This document shows, in pieces, positions 45,126-54,529 of a stretch of 64,000 nucleotides of DNA (position 1 is the first letter of the stretch; the number at the start of each line of letters is the position of its first letter). Source of the DNA: Pontixanthobacter sp. CEM42. Its GTDB lineage: Bacteria; Pseudomonadota; Alphaproteobacteria; Sphingomonadales; Sphingomonadaceae. The notes beneath the pieces are model-generated. The model was not told the origin of the DNA. It did not search any database and worked only from the letters and a program-made list of their open reading frames with translations. The position numbers and the translations under genes were made by a program. Where the stretch lies: positions 350,501 to 414,500 of the forward strand of contig NZ_JADQTN010000001.1 of the NCBI RefSeq assembly GCF_017812015.1, written 5' to 3'.

Positions 45126-45875
45126 CTAGGTTTCATTTGGATACTTAGCTGCGACGAAATACAGCCCTTGAGGCGGTGCGTTCCGGCCAAGCGCTTGGCG
45201 ATCCTTGGCTTCGAGCGCCTCTTGCAAACGCTCCTTCGACCAGCGGCCCATACCGACATAAGCGAGGCAGCCAACCATTGATCGTACCTGATGATGCAGG
45301 AAGCTGAGGGCCTCTGCCTCGATGTAAACCCATTCGCCGTCTCGTCGCACATCCAGCCGGTCGAGCGTTTTGACCGGGCTTTTCGCCTGACAATTGACCG
45401 AGCGAAATGTTGTGAAATCATGCAGACCGACCAGCACCTGCGCTGCGTCATGCATCGCGACCTCGTCCAGTTCCTGCGGCACCAGCCACGCCCGTTTCCG
45501 CTCCACTGTAAGAGGCGCTCGGCGATTGCAAATCCGGTAGAGATAGCTGCGGCCAATACAGTCAAACCGCGAATGCCAATCGTCAGGCTTAATCTCGATA
45601 TGCGTCACCGCGACCGGATCCGGGCGAAGCTGCGCATTGATTGCTTCCATCACGCGGAAGGGCGTCATCTCCGTTTCAATATCGACATGGCTGCGCATTC
45701 CATAGGCGTGGACACCTGCGTCGGTGCGGCCCGCCGATTGCATCCGTACCTCTTGGCCGGAGAAAGCCAACACGGCCTCTTCGACCGCCTGCTGCACGCT
45801 CGGTCCGTGCTTCTGCCGCTGCAGTCCCATAAAGGGCGTGCCGTCAAATTCGAGAGTGAGCGCGAAGCGGGTCAT
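45126..45875 (-). CDS. truA: tRNA pseudouridine(38-40) synthase
   Basis: A 249-residue TruA that makes pseudouridine at positions 38-40 of tRNA anticodon arms. The catalytic Asp is in [10 protein letters not shown] (about residue 51), with the typical opening [12 protein letters not shown] and the late [10 protein letters not shown] segment. It lies downstream of fmt on the same strand with a REP-like repeat in the 111-base gap; in many alphaproteobacteria fmt and truA are neighbours. Confidence 0.96.
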   Translation of the reverse strand: MTRFALTLEFDGTPFMGLQRQKHGPSVQQAVEEAVLAFSGQEVRMQSAGRTDAGVHAYGMRSHVDIETEMTPFRVMEAINAQLRPDPVAVTHIEIKPDDWHSRFDCIGRSYLYRICNRRAPLTVERKRAWLVPQELDEVAMHDAAQVLVGLHDFTTFRSVNCQAKSPVKTLDRLDVRRDGEWVYIEAEALSFLHHQVRSMVGCLAYVGMGRWSKERLQEALEAKDRQALGRNAPPQGLYFVAAKYPNET

Positions 45876-45894
45876 ATGAGCTCTAAATCACATT

Positions 45895-45974
45895 CGTCAT
45901 CCCCGCGAAAGCGGGGATCCAGTGTGGGCACGTGGAGCTTGATACTCTGGGTTCCCGCTTTCGCGGGAATGACG
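45895..45974. repeat. REP-like inverted repeat, copy 3
   Basis: Same arms as the copies at 29727 and 31429, with its own spacer. It lies between fmt and truA, 12 bases before the end of fmt and 19 after the truA start, thus inside a probable transcript again. Confidence 0.85.
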
Positions 45975-45986
45975 AAGATAAGAAAT

Positions 45987-46892
45987 TCAAGACAGTGCAG
46001 TTCCAGCAGCAACGGGCGAACCTCGGAGAAACTCTTCAACATCCATTTTGGGCTTTCCCGCACGCTGGATTCGCGCGGGGCGCAATGCTGCCTCACCGCA
46101 GACGATGGTGAGTTGATCGTCGATAGTGTTTCCGGCCACGCCGGTAGCTTCCACCACTTCTGCCTTCAACACTTTAACTCGCTCGCCATCCAGCTCGAAC
46201 CATGCACCGGGGAAAGGAGCAAGACCGCGAATTTTGCGTTCGATGACTTCGGCAGGCTGAGACCAGTCGATCTTTGCCTCTGCCTTGTCGATTTTGGGGG
46301 CGTGGGTCGCCTCGCTATCATCCTGCGCTACCGGTGTGTGGTTTTTCAATTCGCGCAAAGTGCCGACCATCAACTGCGCGCCGAGTTCGGCCAATTCTTC
46401 GGTCAGTTCTCCGGTGGTCTTGTCTTCGATGGGAGTGCGGACGGTCGCCAGCATTGGGCCGGTATCGAGGCCTGCCTCCATCTGCATAATTGTCACGCCC
46501 GTGCCCGGATCGCCTGCCATGATCGCGCGGTGAATCGGCGCGGCTCCACGCCATCGGGGCAGGATGGAGGCGTGCACATTCAGGCATCCATTGGCAGGGA
46601 TATCGAGCACCGCTTGCGGCAGGATCATGCCATAGGCCGCGACCACGGCGATATCGGGCTTCAATGCCGCAAATGCCTCCTGCTCTTCCGGCTTTTTGAG
46701 CGAGGTCGGGCAGCGAACTTCGATCCCGCGTACCTCTGCTTCAATCTGCACCGGCGAAGGCTGCAACTTTTTGCCTCGGCCCGCGCGGCGTGGCGGCTGG
46801 GTATAGGCTGCGACAATCGTATGACCGGCTTCGTGCAGCGCGACCAATGTCGGCACGGCAAAGTCCGGTGTTCCCATGAAAATGATGCGCAT
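45987..46892 (-). CDS. fmt: methionyl-tRNA formyltransferase
   Basis: A 301-residue enzyme that formylates initiator Met-tRNA with 10-formyl-THF. The opening [12 protein letters not shown] is typical, and the [15 protein letters not shown] segment (about 108-122) holds the catalytic Asn and His. The C-terminal OB-like domain follows. It is divergent from recR; peptide deformylase, which removes the formyl group, lies just beyond recR. Confidence 0.96.
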   Translation of the reverse strand: MRIIFMGTPDFAVPTLVALHEAGHTIVAAYTQPPRRAGRGKKLQPSPVQIEAEVRGIEVRCPTSLKKPEEQEAFAALKPDIAVVAAYGMILPQAVLDIPANGCLNVHASILPRWRGAAPIHRAIMAGDPGTGVTIMQMEAGLDTGPMLATVRTPIEDKTTGELTEELAELGAQLMVGTLRELKNHTPVAQDDSEATHAPKIDKAEAKIDWSQPAEVIERKIRGLAPFPGAWFELDGERVKVLKAEVVEATGVAGNTIDDQLTIVCGEAALRPARIQRAGKPKMDVEEFLRGSPVAAGTALS

Positions 46893-46945
46893 GACGGTGC
46901 TTGTCGGCCTTCCTATTAAGCGCGGTAAGCCCTAACTATGCTTCC

Positions 46946-47554
46946 ATGGCATCGCAAGAGATCGAGACATTGGCATCGGCATTAGCGCGGCTCCCCGGAT
47001 TGGGACCGCGTTCGGCGCGGCGTGCGGTGCTGTGGCTCGTGAAACGACGCGAGAATTCGCTCGATCCTCTGGTTGAGGCGCTGGAGGCAGTGCGAGACAA
47101 GCTGATTGAATGCGACATTTGCAGCAATGTAGATACGCAGAACCCCTGCGGCATCTGTGCCGATCCGCGCCGTGATCAGCGCTCGATCTGCGTGGTGGAG
47201 GATGTGTCCGACCTATGGGCTCTGGACCGCGCGAAATTGTTTACAGGGCGATACCATGTGCTCGGCGGGAAACTGTCAGCAATGGATGGTGTTCGGCCTG
47301 AAGATTTGAATATTGGTACCTTGCTAGAACGCGTTGAGGCCAAAGAGGATGGCGTCGGGATCGATGAGATCGTGCTCGCCATGAATGCGACTTTGGAGGG
47401 GCAAACCACCGCCCATTATATTGCCGAGCGTTTGGAGCAGCATCCGGTGCGGATTACCCAACTGGCCCATGGCTTACCGGTGGGCGGCGAACTCGATTAT
47501 CTGGACGAGGGTACGCTGGCGCAGGCGTTGAGAGCGCGGAGGCCGGTAGACTGA
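46946..47554 (+). CDS. recR: recombination protein RecR
   Basis: A 202-residue toroidal DNA-binding protein acting with RecF/RecO to load RecA on gaps. Visible parts are the N-terminal helix-hairpin-helix ([14 protein letters not shown]), the zinc knuckle C-D-I-C...C-G-I-C (about 56-71) and the Toprim domain with V-V-E-D-V-S-D and [11 protein letters not shown]. The ATG at 46946 gives the usual N-terminus; an earlier in-frame ATG at 46901 would approach the fmt start on the other strand to eight bases. Confidence 0.95.
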   Translation: MASQEIETLASALARLPGLGPRSARRAVLWLVKRRENSLDPLVEALEAVRDKLIECDICSNVDTQNPCGICADPRRDQRSICVVEDVSDLWALDRAKLFTGRYHVLGGKLSAMDGVRPEDLNIGTLLERVEAKEDGVGIDEIVLAMNATLEGQTTAHYIAERLEQHPVRITQLAHGLPVGGELDYLDEGTLAQALRARRPVD

Positions 47555-47591
47555 ACTTGCGGCAGCGCACAACGCGCACTAAATAGCCCCC

Positions 47592-48161
47592 ATGGCTATC
47601 CGTGAAATTCTTGAAGTGCCGGACCCCCGGCTGAAAACCGTGTCCACCCCTGTCGAAACATTCGATGACGAGCTGAAGACGCTCGTCGAAGATATGTTTG
47701 AAACGATGTATGACGCGCCGGGCATTGGCCTCGCCGCGATACAGGTTGGCGTGCCCAAGCGGGTGCTGGTGATCGATCTGCAAGAGCCCGATCAGGAAGC
47801 CGCAGAGGAAGACTGCTGCGATGATAGCGGCTGCGGTGAAAAACGTGTTCCGGTCAAGAAAGACCCACGCGTGTTTATCAACCCTGAAATCCTTGATCCG
47901 GCAGAGAACTTGGCAACCTATCAGGAAGGCTGCCTGTCAGTCCCGGAAATTTACGCCGACGTGGACCGTCCGGAAACATGCAAAGTCCGCTATCAGGATT
48001 TGGACGGTAAGACTCATGAGGAAAAGCTCGACGGCCTTATGGCGACGTGCATCCAGCATGAAATGGATCACCTCGAAGGTATCCTGTTCATCGACCATCT
48101 CAGCCGTTTGAAAAAGCAAATGGCGCTGAAAAAACTGAACAAGCTGCGTAAGGCGGCTTGA
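47592..48161 (+). CDS. def: peptide deformylase with Cys-rich insert
   Basis: A 189-residue iron/zinc enzyme removing the N-formyl group of new proteins. Motif 1 G-I-G-L-A-A-I-Q-V-G (44-53), motif 2 E-G-C-L-S-V-P with the metal Cys, and motif 3 H-E-M-D-H-L-E-G with the two His are complete. Between motifs 1 and 2 (about 66-90) is an acidic then basic insert with Cys75, Cys76 and Cys81 (D-C-C-D-D-S-G-C-G). It follows recR by 37 bases and precedes a REP-like repeat. Confidence 0.95.
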   Translation: MAIREILEVPDPRLKTVSTPVETFDDELKTLVEDMFETMYDAPGIGLAAIQVGVPKRVLVIDLQEPDQEAAEEDCCDDSGCGEKRVPVKKDPRVFINPEILDPAENLATYQEGCLSVPEIYADVDRPETCKVRYQDLDGKTHEEKLDGLMATCIQHEMDHLEGILFIDHLSRLKKQMALKKLNKLRKAA

Positions 48162-48172
48162 TCTTTCTTTGT

Positions 48173-48249
48173 CGTCATTCCCGCGAAAGCGGAATTCAGA
48201 CTGACGAAGCACGAAGCTACCCTAGATTCCCGCTTTCGCGGGAATGACG
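48173..48249. repeat. REP-like inverted repeat, copy 4
   Basis: Most worn copy: the left arm has lost part of its own hairpin (GCGGAA instead of GCGGGAA) but the right arm is intact. It lies between def and rmuC, starting 12 bases after the def stop. Confidence 0.8.
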
Positions 48250-48312
48250 AATATGTGTATCCGTTGTCGGAACGCCCTAGCGTTCTTGCTCCGTTCCGCT
48301 TAGGTAAATGCG

Positions 48313-49671
48313 ATGGATAACACCGTTTTGACAATTCTCATTTTGATCGCGGGCCTGCTCATTGGCGGAGGCGCGGGCTGGTTCTTTGGTTCGCGACCTG
48401 TTGCGGAGTGGCGCCAACGTTTTGCCGAGCGCGACGCTGAGGCCAAGGAAGCGACCGAGAAAGTCAGTCGAATGGCGCCGGAATTGGCGACTATGAGCGA
48501 TCGTGCAGCGCGGGCGGACGGGCTGGCGGCGCAGCTCGATGCCACCCGCGAAGAACTGACCGGCCTGAAGGCGCAGGCAGCCGGATTCGCCGAACAGAAG
48601 AAACTGCTCGAAGAATCTCGGGAGAAGTTGCTTAAAGAGTTTGAGAATACTGGTGCGCAGGTGCTTGGAAAAGCTCAGGAAGCATTTCTTCGGCGCGCCG
48701 ATGAGCGCTTCAAGCAATCCGAGGAAACCGGGGAGCAGAAGATCAAGGCGCTGTTGGAGCCGGTCGGCCAGCGGCTGAAGAACTACGAAGAGCAAGTCGC
48801 CACTTTGGAAGCCAAACGTGTCGATGCTTTCGGCCAACTCACCGGCCTGATCGACAATATGCAAAAGGGTCAGGAAGAGGTCCGGCGCGAGGCGCAGCGG
48901 CTCGGCAACTCGCTGACGAATGCCCCAAAAGCACGTGGTCGATGGGGCGAGCGCGCGCTGCAGAATGTCTTAGAACAATGCGGCCTGTCGCAGCATACCG
49001 ATTTCAATTTGGAGCAGTCTGTCGACACATCGGAAGGCCGTTTGCGCCCGGATGCTATTGTCAACGTGCCCGGTCAGAAGAAACTGATCATTGATGCCAA
49101 GGTCTCGCTGAATGCCTATCAAGAAGCGTTCGAGGCGGACGATGATGATGACCGCAAAGTGTCACTGACTGCCCACGCTAAATCAATGCGCAATCACGTG
49201 CAGCAATTGGGCGCAAAATCCTACCAAAGCCAATTCGATGAAGCGCCCGATTATGTGGTGATGTTTGTGCCCGGCGAACATTTTATCGCGGCGGCACTGG
49301 AGGCTGATCCGGACCTGTGGGACTTTGCTTTCCAGAACGGTGTGCTGCTCGCCTCGCCGACGAATCTTGTCGCGATTGCACGGACAATTGCGCAGGTCTG
49401 GCGGCAAGATCAGCTTGCTGATGAAGCGCGGGAGATTGGGAAACTCGGGACAGAGCTTTATGATCGCTTAGCCAAAGTTTCAGAGGATTTGGGCAAGATG
49501 GGTACACATCTTGGTCGTGCGGTCTCTAGCTATAACGACTTCTCCAAGAGCTTCGATAGTCGCGTCTTGGTGTCAGCTCGCAAGATGCAAGAGAAGGGCG
49601 TTGAAATCGGAAAGCGCCAAATCGAAGAGCAAGATCAGATTGAAGCGACCCCGCAACTACCATCGGCATAG
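48313..49671 (+). CDS. rmuC: DNA recombination protein RmuC
   Basis: A 452-residue membrane-anchored protein: one N-terminal helix (L-I-L-I-A-G-L-L-I-G-G-G), a long coiled coil to about residue 190 and the RmuC domain (K-A-R-G-R-W-G-E, L-R-P-D-A-I-V-N-V-P, I-D-A-K-V-S-L-N-A-Y), which has a restriction-endonuclease-like fold. RmuC limits inversions at repeats and is linked with anti-phage nucleases in some reports. The catalytic D...D-A-K pattern seems intact. Nothing in the neighbourhood suggests a defence role here. Confidence 0.93.
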   Translation: MDNTVLTILILIAGLLIGGGAGWFFGSRPVAEWRQRFAERDAEAKEATEKVSRMAPELATMSDRAARADGLAAQLDATREELTGLKAQAAGFAEQKKLLEESREKLLKEFENTGAQVLGKAQEAFLRRADERFKQSEETGEQKIKALLEPVGQRLKNYEEQVATLEAKRVDAFGQLTGLIDNMQKGQEEVRREAQRLGNSLTNAPKARGRWGERALQNVLEQCGLSQHTDFNLEQSVDTSEGRLRPDAIVNVPGQKKLIIDAKVSLNAYQEAFEADDDDDRKVSLTAHAKSMRNHVQQLGAKSYQSQFDEAPDYVVMFVPGEHFIAAALEADPDLWDFAFQNGVLLASPTNLVAIARTIAQVWRQDQLADEAREIGKLGTELYDRLAKVSEDLGKMGTHLGRAVSSYNDFSKSFDSRVLVSARKMQEKGVEIGKRQIEEQDQIEATPQLPSA

Positions 49672-49969
49672 AGCCCCGTTCATCCTGAGCCTGTCGAAGG
49701 ATCGCACTTCTTTCCTTTTCCGCAGTTGGTGAATAGTGACCACTCATTCGGCTCATCGAAAGCGGCCGATTAGCCTGCTATTTTCCTACACGGATTTGGT
49801 TTGCTAGGCGCGGCGTTGTTCTTTGAAAGCGCCAGTTTCTCGTAACAAAGGCGACAAAGGCGGGCTTGCTCCTGTTGTGTCGCTTTCGCAGATCGCATTA
49901 TAAGCCTTTAATAGTGCTATGAAAATGCGGAACTTCCAAAGGCGACACGCTGTCGCCTTTGTCACCCGG
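49672..49969. other. 298-base spacer between rmuC and the RNA methyltransferase
   Basis: No convincing gene. It holds a dispersed-repeat fragment at 49679-49704 (TTCATCCTGAGCCTGTCGAA plus a short tail), two tandem ACAAAGGCG units near 49841, and a 10-bp perfect hairpin at 49938-49960. The two outer genes converge, so terminators are expected here. Confidence 0.6.
49938..49960. terminator. hairpin between convergent rmuC and methyltransferase genes
   Basis: AAAGGCGACA and TGTCGCCTTT are perfect inverse arms around CGC, ending nine bases before the stop of the methyltransferase gene on the other strand. The arms end in A/T triplets, so it could work for both strands. Confidence 0.55.
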
Positions 49970-50791
49970 TCAATCAAGCTTCGCCAAAACCTCATAAGCC
50001 AGCACCGCACCGGCCACCGCCGCATTCAAGCTGTCGGCGCGGCCTTTCATTGGCATTGTGACGCGTAGGTCGCATTCGTCTTCGTAGGCTTCAGGCAGTC
50101 CACGCGATTCATTGCCTACCAAGATGAAGCAGGGCGCGGAGTAGGGCGCGCCGCGATAGTCCACCGCATCGCGCAGGCTGGCGGCGACCAACTGGCCCGA
50201 TCCGGAGCGGAGCCAAGGTAGGAATTCATCCCACGTTGATCGCCCGATTTGCTGGGTAAAGACTGCACCCATGCTTGCGCGCACGGCTTCCATCGAAAAT
50301 GGATCGGCGCAATCATCGATCAGGATAAGTCCGCCAGCGCCTACCGCGTCACATGTGCGCAGCATGGTTCCAAGATTGCCCGGATCGCGCAGCGCTTGTG
50401 CGACCATCCAGATCGGGCCTTGCGAACGATCTAGCGAGACCAGCGAAGTGTCAAACTCGGCAAACACGCCTACAACCGCTTGCGGGTTATCCTTGCCGGT
50501 GATCTTGGTCAGAATGTTGGGCGTGGTTTCGATAATTTCGCCGCCCGCGTCCGCGACGGCAGCCTCAAGTTCATCAAGCAGCGGATGCGCGTCGCGCTTT
50601 CCGGTCATCACTAGTGTTTCGGGCAGTTTGCCGCATTCGCGTGCATCGGTCAGCAAGCGCAAGCCTTCGGCCAGGAATTTACCTTCGCGTTTGCGGTGTT
50701 TCTTCTCGCGCAGGTTGCGGAGATATTTGACTGTCGGATTGGAAAAACCGGTAATCTCCCGCCGTTCCCAAGCCCGGTCGTTCTGCGACAT
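49970..50791 (-). CDS. TrmH/SpoU family RNA methyltransferase
   Basis: A 273-residue SPOUT enzyme that 2'-O-methylates rRNA or tRNA ribose. The N-terminal substrate-binding domain begins I-T-G-F-S-N-P-T-V-K-Y-L-R-N-L; the C-terminal SPOUT knot shows L-R-D-P-G-N-L-G-T, I-L-V-G-N-E-S-R-G-L and R-A-D-S-L-N-A-A-V-A. The exact target nucleotide cannot be deduced. Its start overlaps the HPr stop by one base (TAATG), so it is probably translated with the PTS genes. Confidence 0.92.
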   Translation of the reverse strand: MSQNDRAWERREITGFSNPTVKYLRNLREKKHRKREGKFLAEGLRLLTDARECGKLPETLVMTGKRDAHPLLDELEAAVADAGGEIIETTPNILTKITGKDNPQAVVGVFAEFDTSLVSLDRSQGPIWMVAQALRDPGNLGTMLRTCDAVGAGGLILIDDCADPFSMEAVRASMGAVFTQQIGRSTWDEFLPWLRSGSGQLVAASLRDAVDYRGAPYSAPCFILVGNESRGLPEAYEDECDLRVTMPMKGRADSLNAAVAGAVLAYEVLAKLD

Positions 50792-51069
50792 TATTCCTCG
50801 CCAAACCCGTCACTAATCAGCGCGCCTAGATCTTCGAGAACTGCATCGCTTCCTTCGCCGCTAACGATCAGATCAATCGAGTCACCTTTGGCTGCACCAA
50901 GCATCATCAGACCGAGGATTGATCCGCCCGCCGCCTCATTGCCATCCTTGGCAATTTTGACGCTGATGCCTTCGGGAAGTTCGGCAACGGCACCGACGAA
51001 CTTGGCACTTGCGCGCGCATGCAGACCGCGCTGATTGACGATTTCGAGAGTGCGGCTAACTTCGCTCAT
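50791..51069 (-). CDS. ptsH: phosphocarrier protein HPr
   Basis: A 92-residue HPr. The active histidine is His17 in Q-R-G-L-H-A-R-A-S-A. The regulatory serine is Ser50 in A-G-G-S-I-L-G-L-M-M, matching the HprK target. No sugar-specific membrane EIIB/C is nearby, so this PTS is likely regulatory (PTS-Ntr-type in alphaproteobacteria), carrying phosphate to EIIA proteins. Coupled by a four-base overlap to the EIIA gene upstream. Confidence 0.95.
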   Translation of the reverse strand: MSEVSRTLEIVNQRGLHARASAKFVGAVAELPEGISVKIAKDGNEAAGGSILGLMMLGAAKGDSIDLIVSGEGSDAVLEDLGALISDGFGEE

Positions 51070-51479
51070 GATGCTGCCGCTTCCTCTCCGAGGAATTCTG
51101 ATGCGATAGTGATATAGTTGCGTCCGGCGTCGCGCGCGGCTTTCACGGTTGCGTCCATATCGCGCTTTCCGCGAATTCCGGCGAGCCGGATCAGCATCGG
51201 CAAATTAATCCCGGCGATGACTTCCACCTTGCCAGCTTCGAGCAATGAAATCGCTAGATTTGACGGAGTGCCTCCGAACAGGTCGGTCAGGATCACGACG
51301 CCTTTGCCGCTATCGACTTCGGTGACGGCGCTGGCAATATCGGCGCGGCGCTGTTCCATGTCGTCGTGCGGCCCGATGCACACAGTCGCGACGGCATCTT
51401 GTTTGCCGACGACATGCTCCATCGCATTGACGAATTCGTCAGCCAATTGGCCGTGGGTTACCAGGATCAAGCCGATCAT
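51066..51479 (-). CDS. PTS EIIA of the mannose family
   Basis: A 137-residue EIIA-Man domain. His9 in L-V-T-H-G-Q-L is the phosphorylated residue, and the F-G-G-T-P-S-N-L segment is characteristic. Without EIIB and EIIC partners it probably has a regulatory output in this class. The ATG at 51479 gives a canonical start; the frame stays open upstream for 65 codons but that stretch does not resemble EIIA and overlaps the end of rapZ. Overlaps HPr by four bases. Confidence 0.92.
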   Translation of the reverse strand: MIGLILVTHGQLADEFVNAMEHVVGKQDAVATVCIGPHDDMEQRRADIASAVTEVDSGKGVVILTDLFGGTPSNLAISLLEAGKVEVIAGINLPMLIRLAGIRGKRDMDATVKAARDAGRNYITIASEFLGEEAAAS

Positions 51480-51540
51480 AGCGCTGCCATGTGTCCGTAT
51501 TTTGCGCGCTGTGCAAGGGGCGAGGGTGATAAGCGCATGA

Positions 51541-52467
51541 TCACCCTTGGCGACCCTCGATCTCATCAGCGGCGCGTGAACCCAGATTGCGATGCAGCAC
51601 TGTGGGTGAGAACCCTTCGTGTTGTAGCGCCTGCGCCATCTGAGCAGCGGTAAATACCGAACGGTGCCGGCCACCTGTGCACCCGAAAGCGATGTTCACA
51701 TAGCTTTTGCCTTGCGCCTGATAGCGCGGCAGCAATGTCAGCAGCAGATCGCGGATTTGGGTGAATACTGCATCAAATGCAGGATCTTTTCGGATATGCG
51801 CGCCGACTGGCTCATCAAGCCCGGTCTGCTCGCGCAGCTCTTCAATCCAGTGCGGATTGTCGAGGAAGCGCATATCGAATACCAGATCGGCCAGCGGCGG
51901 CGTGCCTCGCGCGAAGCCAAAACTGGAGATAATGACCGACATATTTTGCGGCGCGCTGCCCGCGAATTGTTCGCGGATAGATTGCTGCAGCTGGTTGCTG
52001 GCAAAGGTGCTGGTATCGATCACTGCATCAGCCCAACGGCGCAGCGGTTCGAGCAGCTCGCGTTCTGCCTGAATGCCTACGCGAACCGGGCGTTCCTGAG
52101 CCATCGGATGGCGACGGCGTGTTTCGTTGTAGCGCCGCTCCAATTCACCGCTGGCGCAATCGAGGAACAGCGTAGTGATGAGCAGGTCGCCACGGTCCGA
52201 CAACTGCTTCACACTTTCGATAATATCCTGCGGAACGAAGCCGCGTGTTCGCGAATCGAATCCGATGGCGAGTGGTGTTCGTTCGTTGTTGTTGTCAGCC
52301 TGCTCGATCAGTCCGCCGAGCAGGCGGATCGGAAAATTGTCGATCGCTTCCCAGCCCAAATCTTCGAGCACACGCAAAGCAGTTGTTTTGCCTGCTCCAG
52401 ATAGACCGGTAACCAGCAATATCCTTTGCCGTTTATCGGGGGAGGCTGGTTGCGAATCGTCGGTCAT
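51541..52467 (-). CDS. rapZ: RNase adapter protein RapZ (YvcJ-like P-loop ATPase)
   Basis: A 308-residue nucleotide-binding protein. Walker A is G-L-S-G-A-G-K-T-T (20-28), and the C-terminal half carries the D-x-F-x-T/G-C-T-G-G-x-H-R segment (A-F-G-C-T-G-G-R-H-R-S). In E. coli RapZ delivers a small RNA controlling glmS to RNase E; in alphaproteobacteria its role is less clear, but it is regularly linked with hprK. It is 41 bases after hprK and 61 bases before EIIA. Confidence 0.94.
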   Translation of the reverse strand: MTDDSQPASPDKRQRILLVTGLSGAGKTTALRVLEDLGWEAIDNFPIRLLGGLIEQADNNNERTPLAIGFDSRTRGFVPQDIIESVKQLSDRGDLLITTLFLDCASGELERRYNETRRRHPMAQERPVRVGIQAERELLEPLRRWADAVIDTSTFASNQLQQSIREQFAGSAPQNMSVIISSFGFARGTPPLADLVFDMRFLDNPHWIEELREQTGLDEPVGAHIRKDPAFDAVFTQIRDLLLTLLPRYQAQGKSYVNIAFGCTGGRHRSVFTAAQMAQALQHEGFSPTVLHRNLGSRAADEIEGRQG

Positions 52468-52508
52468 GGGATGCGGGGTGTGAGCCTAAATCACCTGTAT
52501 GAAAAGGC

Positions 52509-52952
52509 CTAGCGGCCCTTGTGTGCCATTGCGGGTAAACCATGCAGGTCCAAAGCAGCTTCGACCCTGATCGGGTCGGCTTCATTGTAGCGGGCGAATT
52601 GTATGGCAGGAATATCGTGACCCAATATCGCGAGCATCGCTGCTTCCTCAACATGGCGGGGTGCGTCTGGCGTAATCGAGAGTAACAGCGAGACTGGCGC
52701 GCTGACGCTGGGCTTTTCGACAAGTCCGACATTACGGATCTCGATCAGGCCACCAATATTGGGTGGAGGAGAGGCGATGAGCGAGCCATCCTGCGCATCC
52801 AATCTCACTCCGTCGTCACCGATCAGGCTTGCCCCACGATCAATCAGGGACAGTGCCAAGGTGGTTTTTCCGCAGCCAGGTGATCCCTCGATCAATACAG
52901 CCCGACCTTGGATAGCAATGGCGGTTGCTTGCCGTAGTTGGGTTTTGGTCAT
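52509..52952 (-). CDS. hprK: short alphaproteobacterial HPr kinase/phosphorylase
   Basis: A 147-residue HprK lacking the N-terminal domain of Firmicutes enzymes, as is usual in alphaproteobacteria. Walker A is G-S-P-G-C-G-K-T-T (23-31), catalytic D-D in I-G-D-D-G-V, and the HprK signature I-E-I-R-N-V-G is near residue 70. It phosphorylates Ser50 of HPr. Its first bases overlap the chvG stop (ATGA), so it belongs to the chvI-chvG transcript. Confidence 0.93.
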   Translation of the reverse strand: MTKTQLRQATAIAIQGRAVLIEGSPGCGKTTLALSLIDRGASLIGDDGVRLDAQDGSLIASPPPNIGGLIEIRNVGLVEKPSVSAPVSLLLSITPDAPRHVEEAAMLAILGHDIPAIQFARYNEADPIRVEAALDLHGLPAMAHKGR

Positions 52953-54529
52953 GGATTTGCCGGGCTAGCCGCCGGCAGCACCAGCTTCAAACACGCTCCG
53001 GGCGTTCCATCGGGCCGGTCATGCGCGGTCACGGTCCCGTCATGCGCTTGGGCAATCGTGCGCGCGATGGCAAGGCCGAGGCCGCTGTGATTGCCGAAAT
53101 CTTCTTCGTCCGGCCGGACGGAGTGGAAGCGGTGAAACACTTTCTCTCTGGCTGCTTCGGGTATGCCTGGTCCTTGGTCGCATACCTCCATGGAAACATG
53201 GTCGCGCTCCATAGATATCCGGACGTCAATCACGCCTTCGGACGGAGAGAAAGACACTGCATTGTCGAGCAGGTTTTCGATCACGCGCTCGAGGCGCATG
53301 GGCACACCATTGACCATCGCACCACCCATTGGTCGCGCAATTTCGACGCGCTTTTCGCCGTTCTCCGCGCGGTATTCCCGGCGCTCAATTATGCCTTCGG
53401 TGAGTACGGCCAAATCAACGAGTTCGAACGTCGCGCGCGATAGCTCCGCATCAATCCGGCTAGCGTCCGAAATCTCGGTAACGAGCCGGTCAATCCGCCG
53501 GACATCGTGCGAGGCAATATCGGTAAGCTGCTTGCGCAGTTCCGGGTCTTCAACACGCCCCATCGACTCAATCGCGCTGCGCAGACTGGCCAGCGGGTTC
53601 TTGATTTCATGCGCAACATCGGCAGCGAAATGCTCGACGCCATCAATCCGTTCGCGCAGCGTTACGGTCATGTCCGATACCGCGCGCGCCAGCAGTCCGA
53701 TTTCGTCATGACGGTCGGGCAGACGAGGGACTTCAACCCCGCGATCACGCCCAAGCCGAACACGAATTGCTGCCTTTGCCAGCGAACGCAGTGGCAGAAC
53801 AATTGTCCGCGCAAGGTAGAGCGACAATGCGATCGAAATGAGCAGCGTCAAGAATACCGCGCTGACAAGACTAGAGCGGGCTCCGCGCACAGTCTCGGTG
53901 ATGTCTACAGCGTTGCGGGTAGTCAGAAGCGTTGAACCGACCAGACCGACAGGAGCAGCAGCATTGATGACCGGCGTGCCGTCAGGTGCATCGCGCAGCT
54001 GAATTTGCGATAAGCCCTCTTCGCGTGCGCGCTCAAGTTCGGGCCAGGAATCGGCTTTGGCTTCTTCGGGTTCGATATAGTCGGGGATCGGCTCTGCACC
54101 GACAATCGTGTCGACGGCACGGTCGAGGATTTGCGCAAAGTCTTCCTGCCAATCGTCGGTCGTCGGATCGCCAAAGGTAAAGGCCGGTTCGTCCAGTTCA
54201 AAACTGTCCGCCCACAGGTTCCCTTCGGCATCGAACATCCGCAGGCGCATGCTTTGTTCTTTGCCGATCTGAATCAGCAAAGCTTCCTGCCGTTCGCGCG
54301 TGGCACCAGCGAGCGCTTCAGCTGTGATCTGCGCCTCGATCCGGGCAAGTTTGTAACGCTCGTCAAGCAATTGTTTGCGATAGGTATCGAGGTAAAAAAT
54401 ACCACCACCGAGCAAGGCGAGCGGGAGAATGTTCACCGCCAGAATGCGCGAGGTGAGCGACACCCAGTGGAACCAGCTCATACGCTCAATTCCGGCATCC
54501 AGCCGGTCGCCAATCGTGCCGTTAGCCAT
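52949..54529 (-). CDS. chvG: sensor histidine kinase ChvG
   Basis: A 526-residue kinase. A membrane helix at about 27-47, a periplasmic region of about 190 residues with acidic patches, a second helix (about 240-262), then HAMP, HisKA with [13 protein letters not shown] (phospho-His) and a HATPase domain with D-Q-G-P-G-I-P and G-L-G-L-A-I-A. It is the ChvG/ExoS type, which senses acidity or envelope stress in Rhizobiales and Caulobacter. The ATG at 54529 overlaps chvI by eight bases; an earlier in-frame ATG at 54589 is inside chvI. Confidence 0.93.
   Translation of the reverse strand: MANGTIGDRLDAGIERMSWFHWVSLTSRILAVNILPLALLGGGIFYLDTYRKQLLDERYKLARIEAQITAEALAGATRERQEALLIQIGKEQSMRLRMFDAEGNLWADSFELDEPAFTFGDPTTDDWQEDFAQILDRAVDTIVGAEPIPDYIEPEEAKADSWPELERAREEGLSQIQLRDAPDGTPVINAAAPVGLVGSTLLTTRNAVDITETVRGARSSLVSAVFLTLLISIALSLYLARTIVLPLRSLAKAAIRVRLGRDRGVEVPRLPDRHDEIGLLARAVSDMTVTLRERIDGVEHFAADVAHEIKNPLASLRSAIESMGRVEDPELRKQLTDIASHDVRRIDRLVTEISDASRIDAELSRATFELVDLAVLTEGIIERREYRAENGEKRVEIARPMGGAMVNGVPMRLERVIENLLDNAVSFSPSEGVIDVRISMERDHVSMEVCDQGPGIPEAAREKVFHRFHSVRPDEEDFGNHSGLGLAIARTIAQAHDGTVTAHDRPDGTPGACLKLVLPAASPANP

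Noticed and set aside
45291-46919. A 542-codon open frame on the + strand opposite truA and fmt
   Set aside because: It runs antisense through two well-supported genes and the REP-like repeat; its peptide is Arg/His/Cys-rich without any domain, as expected for a shadow of GC-rich genes.
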